Shown here one piece after another: positions 11,867 through 22,861 of a stretch of 64,000 bases of DNA; within the stretch, counting starts at the first letter, position 1, and each line of letters opens with the position of its first letter. This DNA comes from Episyrphus balteatus (taxonomy: Eukaryota > Arthropoda > Insecta > Diptera > Syrphidae). A program made the translations under genes and the position numbers. Below the pieces are notes generated by a model. That model saw only the letters and a list, made by a program, of their open reading frames with translations, was not told where the DNA came from and searched no databases. The stretch covers positions 110,132,028 to 110,196,027 of the forward strand of contig NC_079136.1 in the NCBI RefSeq assembly GCF_945859705.1, read 5' to 3'.

Positions 11867-11881
11867 TAAAATTTAACTTTA

Positions 11882-12417
11882 TTTATTCAGTTTTTTGCCC
11901 TTATAAGTTTACTTTATCTTCAGCTCCGATGAATTAACAGTAAAACTTTGAACTATATGTTCTGTGTTGTGCCTCCTTCCATACCTACCAGAAGAAATAG
12001 TCGTGCGTTGAACTCAGCACACTTCAATAATTGTCATGTTCAATTTGATATTCAATTCGATATCTTTTTACGGATATTACGTAAGTCGTTTTAGTTCAGT
12101 CAGTGTGAAAAAAATTTGTGACGTCAACTAAGTTTGGATGCAGCATTGAAGAGGGGTTTGTTCTGAGTATAAATCTCACTTTGCGTATTAATTGTATTTT
12201 TTGGGCGTCCACCATTTTGAAAAAACGGGTAGGTCTTAATATCTTGAGAACGAATTGTGGCACAAATAATTTGCTAGGATTTTTCTGATTGAAAATATAC
12301 CTATCTTTCTTTTTCTCATACATCATTTTCCTATAAGAGTTATATTTATAAAGCCAATGCGGCATTTAATTGGCCAAAAAAAATTTTATTTTGACCTGCG
12401 ATTTAAGAAATAGAGGG
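11882..12417. other. AT-rich spacer, no gene recognised
   Basis: One 89-codon minus frame (12096-12365) has no recognisable domain. Confidence 0.55.
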
Positions 12418-12421
12418 TGTA

Positions 12422-12618
12422 TCATGCTAACTTTTTATAAAATGGGGTTACCAAAAATAGATTTTATTATTTTTTTTTTTTCGATAAAACCAAAAGAGGA
12501 CTATTATTTTCTATTTCACGGCATAATTAGGTCAATTAAACTTTAAATAATGAGCAAAAAAAAATTTGATCAAGAATTTATTAAAAGTTGTCATGCTAAC
12601 TTTATATAAAGTTAGCAT
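12422..12618. mobile_element. Small MITE-like unit with TCATGCTAACTTT ends
   Basis: TCATGCTAACTTTTTATAAA at 12422-12441 and the inverse, TTTATATAAAGTTAGCATGA, at 12601-12620 form imperfect ~19-bp inverted ends of a ~200-bp AT-rich unit. The right end is duplicated head to head, giving the perfect palindrome at 12588-12623. No target duplication was identified. Confidence 0.45.
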
Positions 12619-12623
12619 GACAA
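12588..12623. repeat. Perfect 36-bp palindrome
   Basis: TTGTCATGCTAACTTTAT is followed immediately by its exact reverse complement with no spacer. A perfect spacer-free palindrome of this length is unstable in cloning and often reflects element ends joined head to head. Confidence 0.85.
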
Positions 12624-12941
12624 GCCTTTGTGGTCCGATTCAATTTTTTTGACTTCACGGCATAAACACGGCAATTATGCGGCAGTTACTGAGCCAAGAA
12701 AAAATACTTTTTCAAAAGTGTTTATGTTAGGTTTATACGTGTACTTAAGCTGCCCTTTAAAATCAATTCTCCCAGACAAAAATTCTACGTATCCTGCATG
12801 GCTTTCGATTCGAATTTAGGCCTAGTAGGTACATATTTACGAAGCAAGTCGTGAATCCATACACATTTGTATTTTGTGTTCACCCGTGAACGTTCCTTGT
12901 GGAGAAAAAAGTGAAGAGTTTTGCTTCACGTGCAAAATGTA

Positions 12942-15235
12942 CACTGAACCAAAAAGGTACATAAAGTTAATGAATTTGTACATTAAATTAATGTAAAAAT
13001 TCATGGCAAATGAGCCAATGTACAAATTCATTAAATTTAAGAATCTTTTTATGAACAAATTCATAAGGGAATGAATCTTTCTTAAAAATTAAGAATAAGT
13101 TCTTAAATTTTAAGAATTCTGTTCATAAACGAATTCGAAAATTTTTGAATATGTTTAAGAAAAGTTTCTTAGATTTTAAGAAAAGTTTCTTAGATTTTAA
13201 GAAAAGTTTTTTAGATTTTAAGAAAAGTTTCTTAGATTTTAAGAAAAGTTTCTTAGATTTTTAGAAAAGTTTCTTAGATTTTTAGAAAAGTTTCTTAGAT
13301 TTTAAGAAAAGTTTCTTAGATTTTAAGAAAAGTTTCTTACATTTTAAGATTATTTCTTAAATTTTATGATTTTTTTCATAAATTTCGTAAAAATTTAAAT
13401 GAAATTTTGCTTGAATTTTATGAAAAAATCATAAAAACTATGAATTTTTCTTAAAGTTGTATGATTGTTTTCATAAATTATAATACACTTTTCATTAAAA
13501 TTTATGCAGTTATTTATATAAATGCATATAATACATTACCATTTCCAGCCTTTAGTTTGTTCCTAAAAAATTGTATTCCAAACAAACAGCAAATGAAAAC
13601 AACCCAAAATCTAAAACAAAAAAATGAAAATTGTTTCTAAAAATAAAAGAAATTATTAACGTTATAAAAATGTTTTATTGATCACTATCACTATAAATTT
13701 CACTATAAATTAAATTTTTAATCAAATTTTACTTTTTTAATGGATGCATCATCTGGAAAGATAGAAAAAAGTTTGTATTAGTAAAATGAATATATACTTT
13801 TTGGTATAAAAAATCGAAATAGCTAGAAGGTGAAATTATCTTATTCTTACTTTATTTTAATCGGCAGCATTAGAGTCAGGAGCTGAAAAAAAAACAATAC
13901 AAAATTGAATAAGTTGGGGAAAGATAAAAATATAAAGAAAATAGGTTCCTATGAGAAATATTGATATTATTAGATTAAAACAAAATTTAAATATTTAGAG
14001 AAATAAAATAAAATGCAACACTTACTAAATTCAATGTTTTGCTTTAGTTTGCAATGACAATTTCAAGTGTACAGGATTTGTTGAGAATCGCCTTTAATAT
14101 GGTTTTTATTTTGCCAGTCCAAAGTTGAAGATTACGTACATGCCTCCATATTTCACAAAAATATCAAATTACGATTTTCAATTTTAAAATATGAACCTAT
14201 AACAAAAAAAAAATAAAATATATTTAATAAATAAAAGAAAGCAATTTTTAACATTATATGTTTTTATACTTATCTGAGTATATGGGAAAGAGGCAACAGG
14301 AACCAACAACATTTTACACTTTGAAATGTACTTATACTCTTCAAAATTGTCTATGTGATTAAAATGCTTAACACTATAATAAATATTGTCTTTTATTCAC
14401 AAACTTTTATAACTTTTTTCGGCAACGACGTCCACTTTGAATATCAGATTTTAAATTAAATCCTCAAAGAAATCTTTCTAAGGCATAGATTCAGAACAAC
14501 AGTTATTATTTTCTAGATTGATGAAAAAGTACATAGACTTTAAGAAAATATACTTAAACACTCAAAACGTAAGAATTTTTTTCATTAATTATATCTATAC
14601 TTTCATAAAATTCAATGAATTAATTCTTAAATTTTGGAAAAATATGAATTTCGAACATAAAAAGTATGAACAGATTCTTAAATTTTAAGAATAAGTTCTT
14701 AATACCGAATACGGGATAACGGTAAAATATCCCTTGTTTTTCGATCAATGAAAAAATACATTCATTTTAAGAAAACATACATTCATTTTAAGAAAAATTA
14801 CTTAAAAACACAAAATTTATGAACTTCTTACAAATGTATTTTTGAAAATAGATTTTTTTCAATTTTAGAAGGGAAAAAGTCAATTTTAAAAATTATTTTA
14901 GCTCAAAATACAACTGATTGGAAAATAATAGTAAATTTCATTCATAAAAGTATGTCCAGATTCTATGATTCAGCAAAATATTCTTTCAAATTGGAGTTAG
15001 AAGTTTATGAATTTATTCATAAACTTTCGTATTCGTTCTTAAAAAAAATTCATAAAAATATTTTCCATAGGAAAATTTTTATGAAAACTGATTCTTAAAT
15101 TTTATGAATCTTTCTTAAAACTAAACTTTTTTTTTAAGAATTTGTGCTTAAATTTAGTGAATTTTTCTTAAAAATTTATGAATTTTGGTTTATGAACGAG
15201 ATTCATAGTTTTTAAGAATAATACTTTTTTCAGTG
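12942..15235. mobile_element. 2.3 kb AT-rich TIR element, TA-flanked
   Basis: The tips are CACTGAA (12942-12948) and TTCAGTG (15229-15235), each flanked by TA (12940-12941 and 15236-15237). The subterminal sequence is also loosely inverted. The body is dominated by variants of TTAAGAA, TTCTTAAA and TTCATAAA words in both orientations, so it could fold extensively. It contains the 21-bp minisatellite at 13155-13346. No transposase frame was found. A non-autonomous TA-targeting DNA element is the best reading. The middle third (about 13500-14500) lacks these words and may be an inserted or host segment. Confidence 0.55.
13155..13346. repeat. 21-bp minisatellite, about nine units
   Basis: The unit TTTTAAGAAAAGTTTCTTAGA recurs with AGAAAAG starting at 13158, 13179, 13200, 13221, 13242, 13263, 13284, 13305 and 13326, exactly 21 bp apart. 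Each unit is itself dyad-symmetric (TTAAGAAA/TTTCTTAG), matching the words that dominate the host element. It probably arose by slippage inside it. Confidence 0.9.
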
Positions 15236-15237
15236 TA

Positions 15238-17364
15238 CGGGAATCTCTATCACACAGATGAATAAATTAAAATTTTTAATTTTAGATTGAGTTTCAATGC
15301 CTCCTTTATATTTTTTCGAAGAAATGAACTATTTGAAAATTGAAGAAAAAAAAGGGATGTGAGAGTTCATGAGATCATTCAACTTGAAGTGTGTACCAGC
15401 GATGAATGTCATATGTTCTCAAGTGGAGATACATTCATGTTCACTTCACCAGAAATTCTATGGTAATGAACAAAGTCCACCACTGTCTGATTAAACGTGA
15501 ATTTTGACTATATGTCGATCGATAGAAATTTTACACAAGTTTCGTTGCCGGGGCCCCGGGGCTAGACTAAATTTTGGGGTGCCTTAGATATTTGGGGGCC
15601 CATTTGATGTATAAAATAAGAACATATAAGAAGTACGAATACGTTCCACTTTTTTTTGGTGGTCCTGATGTATCATTTGATGGTCGCTAAATTATTCAAG
15701 CAAAATTTTTTGGGGCCCTAAGATAATATTTTTTGGGGCCCCTGAGTTAATATATTTTTTTATGTGGCTGGCTATGGAAGCACCTCGAAATTGAAAACAG
15801 TACGCAAATAATCATATTGTCTTATTAAATTTAATGCACCATAATGCCACTTCCGTGTTTCAAAATACCAATCAATTTAATTTATTTGCACGCTACTTTC
15901 ATTCCTGTAGAAACACATACTTGCTAGTTTGTTAAGGTGTTTTAAGGGAAATTGAAATAAATAGACAGATAACATGACAACTTGTTGGAAAAGCAAGAAC
16001 ATTCGATGTTGATATTGCATGTGAGGTATGATGCATAGAAGTATAATTTCTTTCATTCTAAAAGTTATTTTTTGTGAAATAAAATAAAATGGTAAAGAAT
16101 TAGCCTATCATAATATTATAATGGTTTATGAACGCAATTGAAAATGCCAGACTAGGACAAAATTATAAATAATTACAGATACCTTTTTTTTACTCGCGAT
16201 ATGAGCAAAAAATTGAATTGTATTTAATTAAACGGATTCCTCATGTTTTTTTCCAAAATGACTTCCGTCTTCAACTAAGCGGTCAAACTTCTTTTTTTGA
16301 ATATGCAAATTTAAAAGAAATCGACGATACAATTTTAAAATTTTTATTTTTAGTCGGTTTTTTAAAATGAAAACTCATTTTTAAAGGAAATGAAGTTCAC
16401 ATTAAATTTAAAAGAATTGTTACGAATCGAGAAAAAAATATATAAAAATAAAAACAAGGCACGTATACGCCTTGGTGACCAATTTTGTAATATTTTCATA
16501 ACCTAAACATTTTCTAAATCTAAATATTATTGAAAACTAAAAGCCAAAGCAAACAAACAAATATAATGATAAACATGCTTAGACTATGAGGCACACTGAG
16601 GAATTCAAAGTTCTTGGTTTGGAATTCTCAAATGCGGCTTCGTTCAATTGTTTTCGAGCAGGAAGCAGGGGTGACAACTTGATTGCGTTCACGAAAACTT
16701 GGCTTATCACCAAGTTCTCTAATTCGGTTTTTTCCTTTTGGACCATCACTTAAGAAGACTTCTCCTCAAAAAGGAAATTTTTAAGGCACGATTAGATCTC
16801 AAATTTGAGTAAGTTTCTTCTATCGTTTTATTGATGGATATAATTCTCAGATTTGCTATAAATTATTAGTAACTTTTTTCTCGTAATCTATGTAGTTATT
16901 ATTTTCCCATACAAGCAGTATCATATAAAAAAGAGAGGTTAAAAGTATTAGGTTATCCAGAGAAAACATAAAGCAAACGAGCTTTATATTGATTACATAT
17001 TTTATAAGAAAAGCATTCTCCGCAAAAATAAGGTAAATTTCTTTATAACAATCGAGTTGTTACATTTCTAACCAGGGTAATTAAATAGGCTTTTCTGTTT
17101 GGTGCTATAAACGAATTATTCATTTTGCGTTTCACCCACGTGCAAGTGTCTTTTTTCCAATAAAGAAGCCCAGAAAGGAAGATAAGTGCTCCGAGAAGAG
17201 GCAGTAAAATTCATCTCCCAGTGACGCTCTCAACGAAACCTAGAGACTGTGGTGATAACCACGTTTAAGCTTCTCAATAGCCTGAAGGCGAGAAGAGCCT
17301 TCCAATAATTTGCTGATTGGCAAAAAAAATCCTTACTCAAGATTCGAGCTCGGGAATTGCCTCG
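15238..17364. other. Spacer with no gene recognised
   Basis: Several GGGGCCC-rich spots (15549-15563, 15595-15605, 15711-15720, 15735-15743) stand out against AT-rich DNA and may be remnants of one degraded repeat. The 17100-17350 part is less AT-rich, but no frame or RNA gene was recognised. Confidence 0.45.
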
Positions 17365-17666
17365 CACAGTGTGGGATTTCGCGAATTTAGCGGAATTTAA
17401 TTCGAAAAATGACTTGTCTTGTTTGATGCCACAACCGGTTTTTCTTAAAGCTAATAGATTGTAAAAAGTGATAACAAAAGCATTGATAGGTGGGGATCAT
17501 GTAAACAAAAAAAAAAATAGCTTCGAAGTTGCAGTTGGCGGTTTTTTTTCTGCTTATTTTGTGAAAGAGATTACTTTGCTCTTGATTTTTTTCTCGTGCG
17601 TTTGGTGTGTGTTTTAATAAAAGTTTTATTTTTTTTATATTGTCTAAATATCAAGGGATAATTATG

Positions 17667-17692
17667 TTTTTTTTTTTTTTTTTTTTTTTTTT
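17667..17692 (-). other. Poly(A) tract of the LINE
   Basis: 26 consecutive T residues on the plus strand, directly after the element's 3' UTR when read on the minus strand. An uninterrupted tail of this length argues for a recent insertion. Confidence 0.85.
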
Positions 17693-17876
17693 GACGGGAG
17701 GAAATCTTCAAAAGACACTTGGCAGTATTCGACACCAAGTAGTGTGGGACTCTTAACCACTAAAACCACCTCTTTATCAGGACCAATCTTGAGAGATCGA
17801 CATCAGATTTTTCTTTCTTAACTTTGTAAAATCACTTTGGGGGAAGTTTAAACTTTTAATACTTTCCCATGTTTTT

Positions 17877-20555
17877 TTAGACCATAAGCTCATGAGGCTT
17901 GGTTCTTCTTAATCTCCGAACATGGTTTCTAGTATTCAAGACGGACACCATTTCAGAATTGGTATGACATTGCAGTCTCTGATTATGGGATACAGCGTAT
18001 TTTTTAACAACTTCTGTAACCGTTTCTATTTGTAAGTCACGATGTAGATCGCTATTTCTTATGTACCAAGGTGCATTAACTATTCCACGAAGCACTTTGT
18101 TTTGGAATTTTTGGATGATTTCGGTATTTGTTTTCTTTGTACAGCCCCATAATTGGATACCATAGGTCCAAACAGGCTTTAGTACTTGATTATACAGCAT
18201 TATTTTGTTTTGGGTTGATAAATCAGAGTTGTTACCAAGTAACCAGTACATTTTTCTATATTTCAAGTTTAGTTCTTCTCTTTTCTTTTTGATGTGCTCT
18301 TTCCACTTTAGCTTTGCATCCAAAGTCATTCCAAGGTATTTGGCCGTATTGGCGTAAGGTACAGCTTGATTATTAATGAATATTGGAATATTGTTTATCT
18401 TTTTATTTGTAAAGTTTATATGTGAAGATTTTGTTTCATTGAGTTTGATACGCCATTTTTCGGTCCAATCTCTGACTGTGTCGACGGCATATTGCAGCTT
18501 TACTGCTCCCCTAGAGACACATTTGTCGGGTACCAAAATTGCGGTATCATCTGCAAAAGTAGCCATTATGGTGTGATTCCCAACTGGGATATCCCTTGTG
18601 TATAGTAAATACAGGGTAGGACCTAGGACACTTCCTTGTGGTACACCGGCTTCTATTTTCTTCAATTCCGAATATTCTTGATCGTACCTTACTCTAAACA
18701 ATCGGTCTGAGATGTACGATTTTAATATTTCATAGTACTGTCTGGGAAGATCCCTTTGCAGTTTGTACTCAAGTCCCTCATGCCAAACCTTGTCAAAGGC
18801 TTGAGCAACATCTAAGAAAATAGCTGAACAGACTTGTTTTTCTTCTAATGCTTTTTCTATTACATCCGTTATTCTATGAACTTGGTCTATCGTGGAATGT
18901 TTATTTCTAAAGCCAAACTGATGATTTGGGATTAACCTTCTTTCTTCTATAATTTTGCTAAGTCTCTTCAGAAGCAGTTTTTCAAAAACTTTTGCCATAA
19001 TTGGTATAAGCGATATTGGTCTGTAAGACGTCACTTCTGTAGGTGGCTTACCTTGCTTGGGTATGACAATAACTTCAGCAACTTTCCAATGGTGTGGGAC
19101 ATACCGTTGCTTAAGGCATGCATTTATTATATATTGGAGTTTTATGAAGGCTTTCAAAGGCATTTCTTTCATAACCTGAGCAGTAATAAGATCGTAACCT
19201 GGTGATTTTTTATTTGATAGTTGATGTAAACACATACTTTTTATTTCTTTTAATCTTACAATTGGTATTTCACTTTCATCTATCTTATCAACAAGCTGTA
19301 AGCTATTTTCAGCCGCGTTTGTTGGGTATGGCTTAAAAACATTCGCAAGATGCTCCGCGAAAAGGTTAGCTTTTTCTTTTGGGTTACCGATCCATTTCCC
19401 ATCTTGAGATTTCAAGGGAGAGTTTAGTAACTGCGGTCTTTTCAGGCGCTTGGCTGCTTTCCATAGCGAAAAATCGGTTGAAGCATCAGTCGTTAAATTC
19501 TTTAGGAATGTACTGAGTGAATCATTTTTGAATTTATAAATTTGTTTTTTAAGATTGTTGCTTATACGGTTAAACGTTGTTTTATCATCTGGAAATCTAG
19601 TATTTTGCCATTTTCTTCGAGCTCTTCTTTTCTCTATTATCAACTCTCTTATCTCTAAAGGATATTTTATTTCATTTTGTCTTATATTAGAAAATGTTGG
19701 AGTACTTTCTTCAGCGGCCTGTTGCACATCAGCAATAAATTGTTCCACTTCATGGTCAATTTGCTCGATTGTATCCATGGGAGATCTTAAATTTATAAAA
19801 CTTAAAAGCCTTTCTCTAAAATCACTCCAGTTTGTTTTCTTATTTATAAGCTTTGGATTACTTTTTTCTATTACTTCCGATTCACTTAGTGTTAGAATCA
19901 CTGGAGTATGATCTGATGACAAGTCATAATTACCTTCGACACTAATGTGATTTCGTTTGATTCCTTTAGCTACGAAAAAGTCAATAAGGTCTGGTATTTT
20001 GTTAGTAACGGAAGGCCAGTAAGTAGGCGACCTGGAGGAATAGAATTCGCAATTGTATTTACGGCCTGCTTGGAAAAGTCTTTTGCTTTTTGTTGATATA
20101 AGTCTTGAACCCCAATGAGTGTGTTTCGCATTGAAGTCTCCACCAACAAGAAAGTTATGCCCAAGAAGATTTAATAGATCTGTATAGTCATCTTCTGTCG
20201 GGGAGCGCCTTGGTGGGCAGTATATAGCTGCTATCTTAAACTCTTTCTTTTTCATACCAATACTAATAGTTGTTACTTGCATATTTTCATTAGCAAGCTT
20301 GGTTTCTTCATAATGTTTTAAGCTTTCTTTTATAAGAATCGCCGATCCACCTCTTGCCTTGTCAGCTGGATGTGGAGCGTGGTAACATGAATAGTTTTCT
20401 ATTACATTATCTAGACTTTGCCCATTGGAGAAGTGAGTTTCGGACACCAAGCAAATATCTATATGTTCTAGATCTAAAAAGATTTTTAATTCGGATAAGT
20501 GTTGTAAAAGACCGTTTGCATTCCATGTAGCGATTTTAAGTGTTCTGTCCATCAT
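17877..20555 (-). CDS. LINE ORF2: endonuclease/reverse transcriptase
   Basis: 892 codons, ATG to stop, uninterrupted. The N-terminal ~230 residues are an APE-type endonuclease: ATWNANGL near residue 9, SETHF near 38, GGSAILIK near 69, GGDFNAKHTHWGS near 138 and SSDHTPVI near 213. The central part is a non-LTR reverse transcriptase with YRPISLIP, FLDVAQAFDKVWH, GVPQGSVLGP and the catalytic FADDTAIL near 665. The C-terminal WTYGIQLWG and FQNKVLRGI motifs are typical of Jockey/CR1-type ORF2. There is no RNase H domain. Length is normal for Jockey ORF2 (about 900 residues). The start ATG overlaps the ORF1 stop as ATGA. The enzyme nicks the target, primes cDNA synthesis on it and may mobilise the SINE above, though that is inference. 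All visible catalytic motifs are intact, so activity is possible. Confidence 0.92.
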   Translation of the reverse strand: MMDRTLKIATWNANGLLQHLSELKIFLDLEHIDICLVSETHFSNGQSLDNVIENYSCYHAPHPADKARGGSAILIKESLKHYEETKLANENMQVTTISIGMKKKEFKIAAIYCPPRRSPTEDDYTDLLNLLGHNFLVGGDFNAKHTHWGSRLISTKSKRLFQAGRKYNCEFYSSRSPTYWPSVTNKIPDLIDFFVAKGIKRNHISVEGNYDLSSDHTPVILTLSESEVIEKSNPKLINKKTNWSDFRERLLSFINLRSPMDTIEQIDHEVEQFIADVQQAAEESTPTFSNIRQNEIKYPLEIRELIIEKRRARRKWQNTRFPDDKTTFNRISNNLKKQIYKFKNDSLSTFLKNLTTDASTDFSLWKAAKRLKRPQLLNSPLKSQDGKWIGNPKEKANLFAEHLANVFKPYPTNAAENSLQLVDKIDESEIPIVRLKEIKSMCLHQLSNKKSPGYDLITAQVMKEMPLKAFIKLQYIINACLKQRYVPHHWKVAEVIVIPKQGKPPTEVTSYRPISLIPIMAKVFEKLLLKRLSKIIEERRLIPNHQFGFRNKHSTIDQVHRITDVIEKALEEKQVCSAIFLDVAQAFDKVWHEGLEYKLQRDLPRQYYEILKSYISDRLFRVRYDQEYSELKKIEAGVPQGSVLGPTLYLLYTRDIPVGNHTIMATFADDTAILVPDKCVSRGAVKLQYAVDTVRDWTEKWRIKLNETKSSHINFTNKKINNIPIFINNQAVPYANTAKYLGMTLDAKLKWKEHIKKKREELNLKYRKMYWLLGNNSDLSTQNKIMLYNQVLKPVWTYGIQLWGCTKKTNTEIIQKFQNKVLRGIVNAPWYIRNSDLHRDLQIETVTEVVKKYAVSHNQRLQCHTNSEMVSVLNTRNHVRRLRRTKPHELMV

Positions 20556-20917
20556 TGTTTTTTAAGAGCGACTTTTTCGCTTAACTGTTTGATATTCAAA
20601 TCCTGTTTATCAATTCTTTGAAGAATGAGGTGTAGCATTTCTTTTATGGAAGTCTCTTCATTCTTCCGCACATTTTTTAGAATCTGAGAATAGGCTTTAT
20701 TTTCATCGCTTTTACTTTGAACAGCTTGTTTAGGCGGTTCATTCTTAGTATTGTTTTCAGCAGTTAAAACGGTATTTACTGTGTTTCTGGGTTTGTCTCT
20801 AGCAGATGTATTTATGTGAGTAATTTTATATTTCACAGGGTGTTTTACATTTTTGTTTTGGTGATTGAAGTTAAAATTAAAGTCGATTTTTGTACCTTTG
20901 TTAGAGCAGAACTTTAG
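20552..20917 (-). pseudogene. LINE ORF1, C-terminal fragment
   Basis: An open frame of about 121 codons ending in the TGA that overlaps the ORF2 ATG. It has no proper start and is closed upstream by a stop at 20918-20920, so it is the 3' remnant of a 5'-truncated ORF1. The part kept is Lys/Asn/Gln-rich. Near its end a heptad-like stretch (IKEMLHLILQRIDKQDL, LNIKQLSEKVAL) could form a short coiled coil. The zinc-knuckle region of a normal Jockey ORF1 Gag-like protein would lie further upstream and is absent. It is identified by position and overlap rather than by domain. As it stands it should not give a functional nucleic-acid-binding protein. Confidence 0.7.
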
Positions 20918-20920
20918 TTA

Positions 20921-22549
20921 TTCCGCGTTATTCCGCTTAGATACAATATTCAATGCAAAGCTTGATTTATTATCTATCAAGAATCACTAAAATTTGACAC
21001 CCCAATTTTGTTATGATTTATTTTTTTTTTTTCTAAATGACCATACAAAAAAAAAATGATGTCATACCTACCGTAAAAATCCAATAACTTTTTGGGATTT
21101 TGTTAGAAGAAGAATGTTATAGAATTAGAAACTTTTTTATTTCACAGGGTGTTCAAAAAATTTGTGAATTTGATTTTAAAAGAGTTCCAATAAAAATACA
21201 GGGTGTTCAAATTCAAAGTTAACAGTAAGAAAAAAAAAAAAGAATTAAGTTATTTAAAAAATAATATTCCATAAATAACCGAGATAAATTTTTTTTCTTA
21301 AGGAATCTTACTTTTGTATTAGGTGATTTTCCCATATTATTTAGGTTTTTGTGTTCTGAAAGGTTCTGAAAGGGTACAAAACTTAAATAATATGGGAAAA
21401 CTACCTAATAAAAATGTCGAATTTCTTAAGAAAAAAAATTGTATCTCGGTTATTTATGGAATATTCTCAACAACTTTTAAGGTAACTTGCCGAAACATCG
21501 TAGAGCATTTTTTTTACACTACGGTTCATTGAATTAGAGTCATGTAAAATTTTTTAATACTTAGTTGGGCAAAAAAGTAATATTTGCTTTAAAACTGATG
21601 CAGCTGAGTTAAAATTTTTGAATGCATTTGGTAGCAGGGTTATTCAAGGTTGCGTAGCAAAAGAAAAAAATGAGAAAACTTAAGATTTGTAGTCACGGCA
21701 TATGAAAAACAGTCACAGGGTGACCATTTTTTCAACTTTTTTTCAAATGCCCATAACTCACAAAATATATGGCTGCGTTTTTTAAAATTATTTTTCTGAT
21801 AACTGTCACCACCTACCCTATCTACCGTTTTCATTTCGACGTTAACTTTTGGGACACCCTGTATATGTATGTTGAATGTAGCTATAAACTGATAGTAAAG
21901 GTGAAATTGTTTACATTAAAAACAAAACATATAGTAAAAACAATTAAATAAATTCAAATTGGCTTTTTATTTTACAATGAATAACACGATTGGTAAATAC
22001 AAATTGTCTATTCCAGTTAAACTGATTTTTTTTCGACAGGAAGTTTACGTTTCTTTTAATTTTTGGTATGTTTGATGATGTATGGCAGAAAAAATTTCGC
22101 GACAGAACACTTACCAATTTAAAAAAAAAAAAACATTGATTGTCCATAAATAAAGCTACGTAATTTAAAACATCCTTTGAAAAAGTATCTTGTACGTTTT
22201 AGTAGCCTTTTAGAGAATAGTTTCTTTAGTTCATAAACAACGTCATTGACATATCGGTTTGCAAAAACCTAGTCAATTCTGACAATAATTAACTTTTTTC
22301 TTTATTTTATTCATATTTGTCATAAAATTAAACAATAAATCATTCCTCAAAAGTTTTTTTTTGTAAATTATGATTTTCAAAAAAAAAGTACTTTTTTGTG
22401 AAAATAACCTGTCACTTCAAAGCTCATTTTACAAAATTTAAATAAAATATCAGCAAAATGTGAATTACATTTGATTGTATACACATATTCAATGAACTAA
22501 TCACAAAAAAAAAAACTACAACAAAATTTAAAATGCAAGCGTTATTAAT
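20921..22549. other. AT-rich part of the TIR element, no gene
   Basis: Contains paired TTATTCCGCGTTATTCCGC words (20918-20936), which recall the GCGGAAT word of the enclosing TIR. It also holds CAGGGTGTT-type words (21144, 21199) and a short inverted pair around 21310-21440 (ACTTTTGTATTAGGTGATTT and GGTTTTTGTG). Only short frames without domains are present. Confidence 0.45.
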
Positions 22550-22604
22550 TTTATTCCGCTAAATTCGCGAATTCCCACACTGTGCGTCGGTTTGCTCAAG
22601 CACA

Positions 22605-22861
22605 TCGCACTATTACAAGACTGTAGTATCAACTCAATTTTTTTTTTTTGCTTGAGCTGACATCATATTTTACGCAATAACATTATACTTATAATCTAAT
22701 ATTTAAAATAATTGCTGAATAGTTAATGGCATTATTTTTATAAAGGAACTTAATAAAAACATTATTTTTTTATAATTTGGAACAGTTTGTAAATAAACAG
22801 TTTTTCGCTGATTAAGTAAAAAATTTTTTTGTGTTCCTACAGTCTTGTAATACTAGTGCGA
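22605..22861. mobile_element. 257-bp MITE-like inverted-repeat element
   Basis: TCGCACTATTACAAGACTGTAG at 22605-22626 and CTACAGTCTTGTAATACTAGTGCGA at 22837-22861 form inverted ends that match throughout except for a 3-base insertion. The interior is AT-rich with no frame. It lies 20 bp outside the right end of the preceding TIR element. No target duplication was identified. Confidence 0.65.

Larger units (their letters stand above)
17667..20917 (-). mobile_element. Jockey-clade LINE, 5'-truncated, intact ORF2
   Basis: A minus-strand non-LTR retrotransposon. The 3' end is marked by an uninterrupted run of 26 T on the plus strand (17667-17692), that is, a poly(A) tail. The 3' UTR is 17693-17876. 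ORF2 has endonuclease and reverse transcriptase but no RNase H, which fits the Jockey clade. Upstream, only the C-terminal tail of ORF1 remains, and the frame meets a stop at 20918-20920. The copy is therefore 5'-truncated, the common result of target-primed reverse transcription. No clear target duplication was found. Confidence 0.85.
17365..22584. mobile_element. TIR-bounded element split by a LINE insertion
   Basis: CACAGTGTGGGA..TTCGCGAATTTAGCGGAAT at 17365-17396 is repeated in inverse orientation at about 22550-22584, with about three mismatches over 38 bp. The enclosed 5.2 kb includes the Jockey LINE (17667 to about 20917), leaving about 2 kb of original element. No transposase frame or target duplication was found. 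The remaining sequence is AT-rich and carries CACAGGGTGTT-type words near 20835, 21144 and 21199. The superfamily is unassigned. The long matching TIRs make it very unlikely that the pairing is by chance. Confidence 0.65.

Noticed and set aside
13155..13346. CRISPR array
   Set aside because: Units are contiguous with no unique spacers, in eukaryotic-type DNA.
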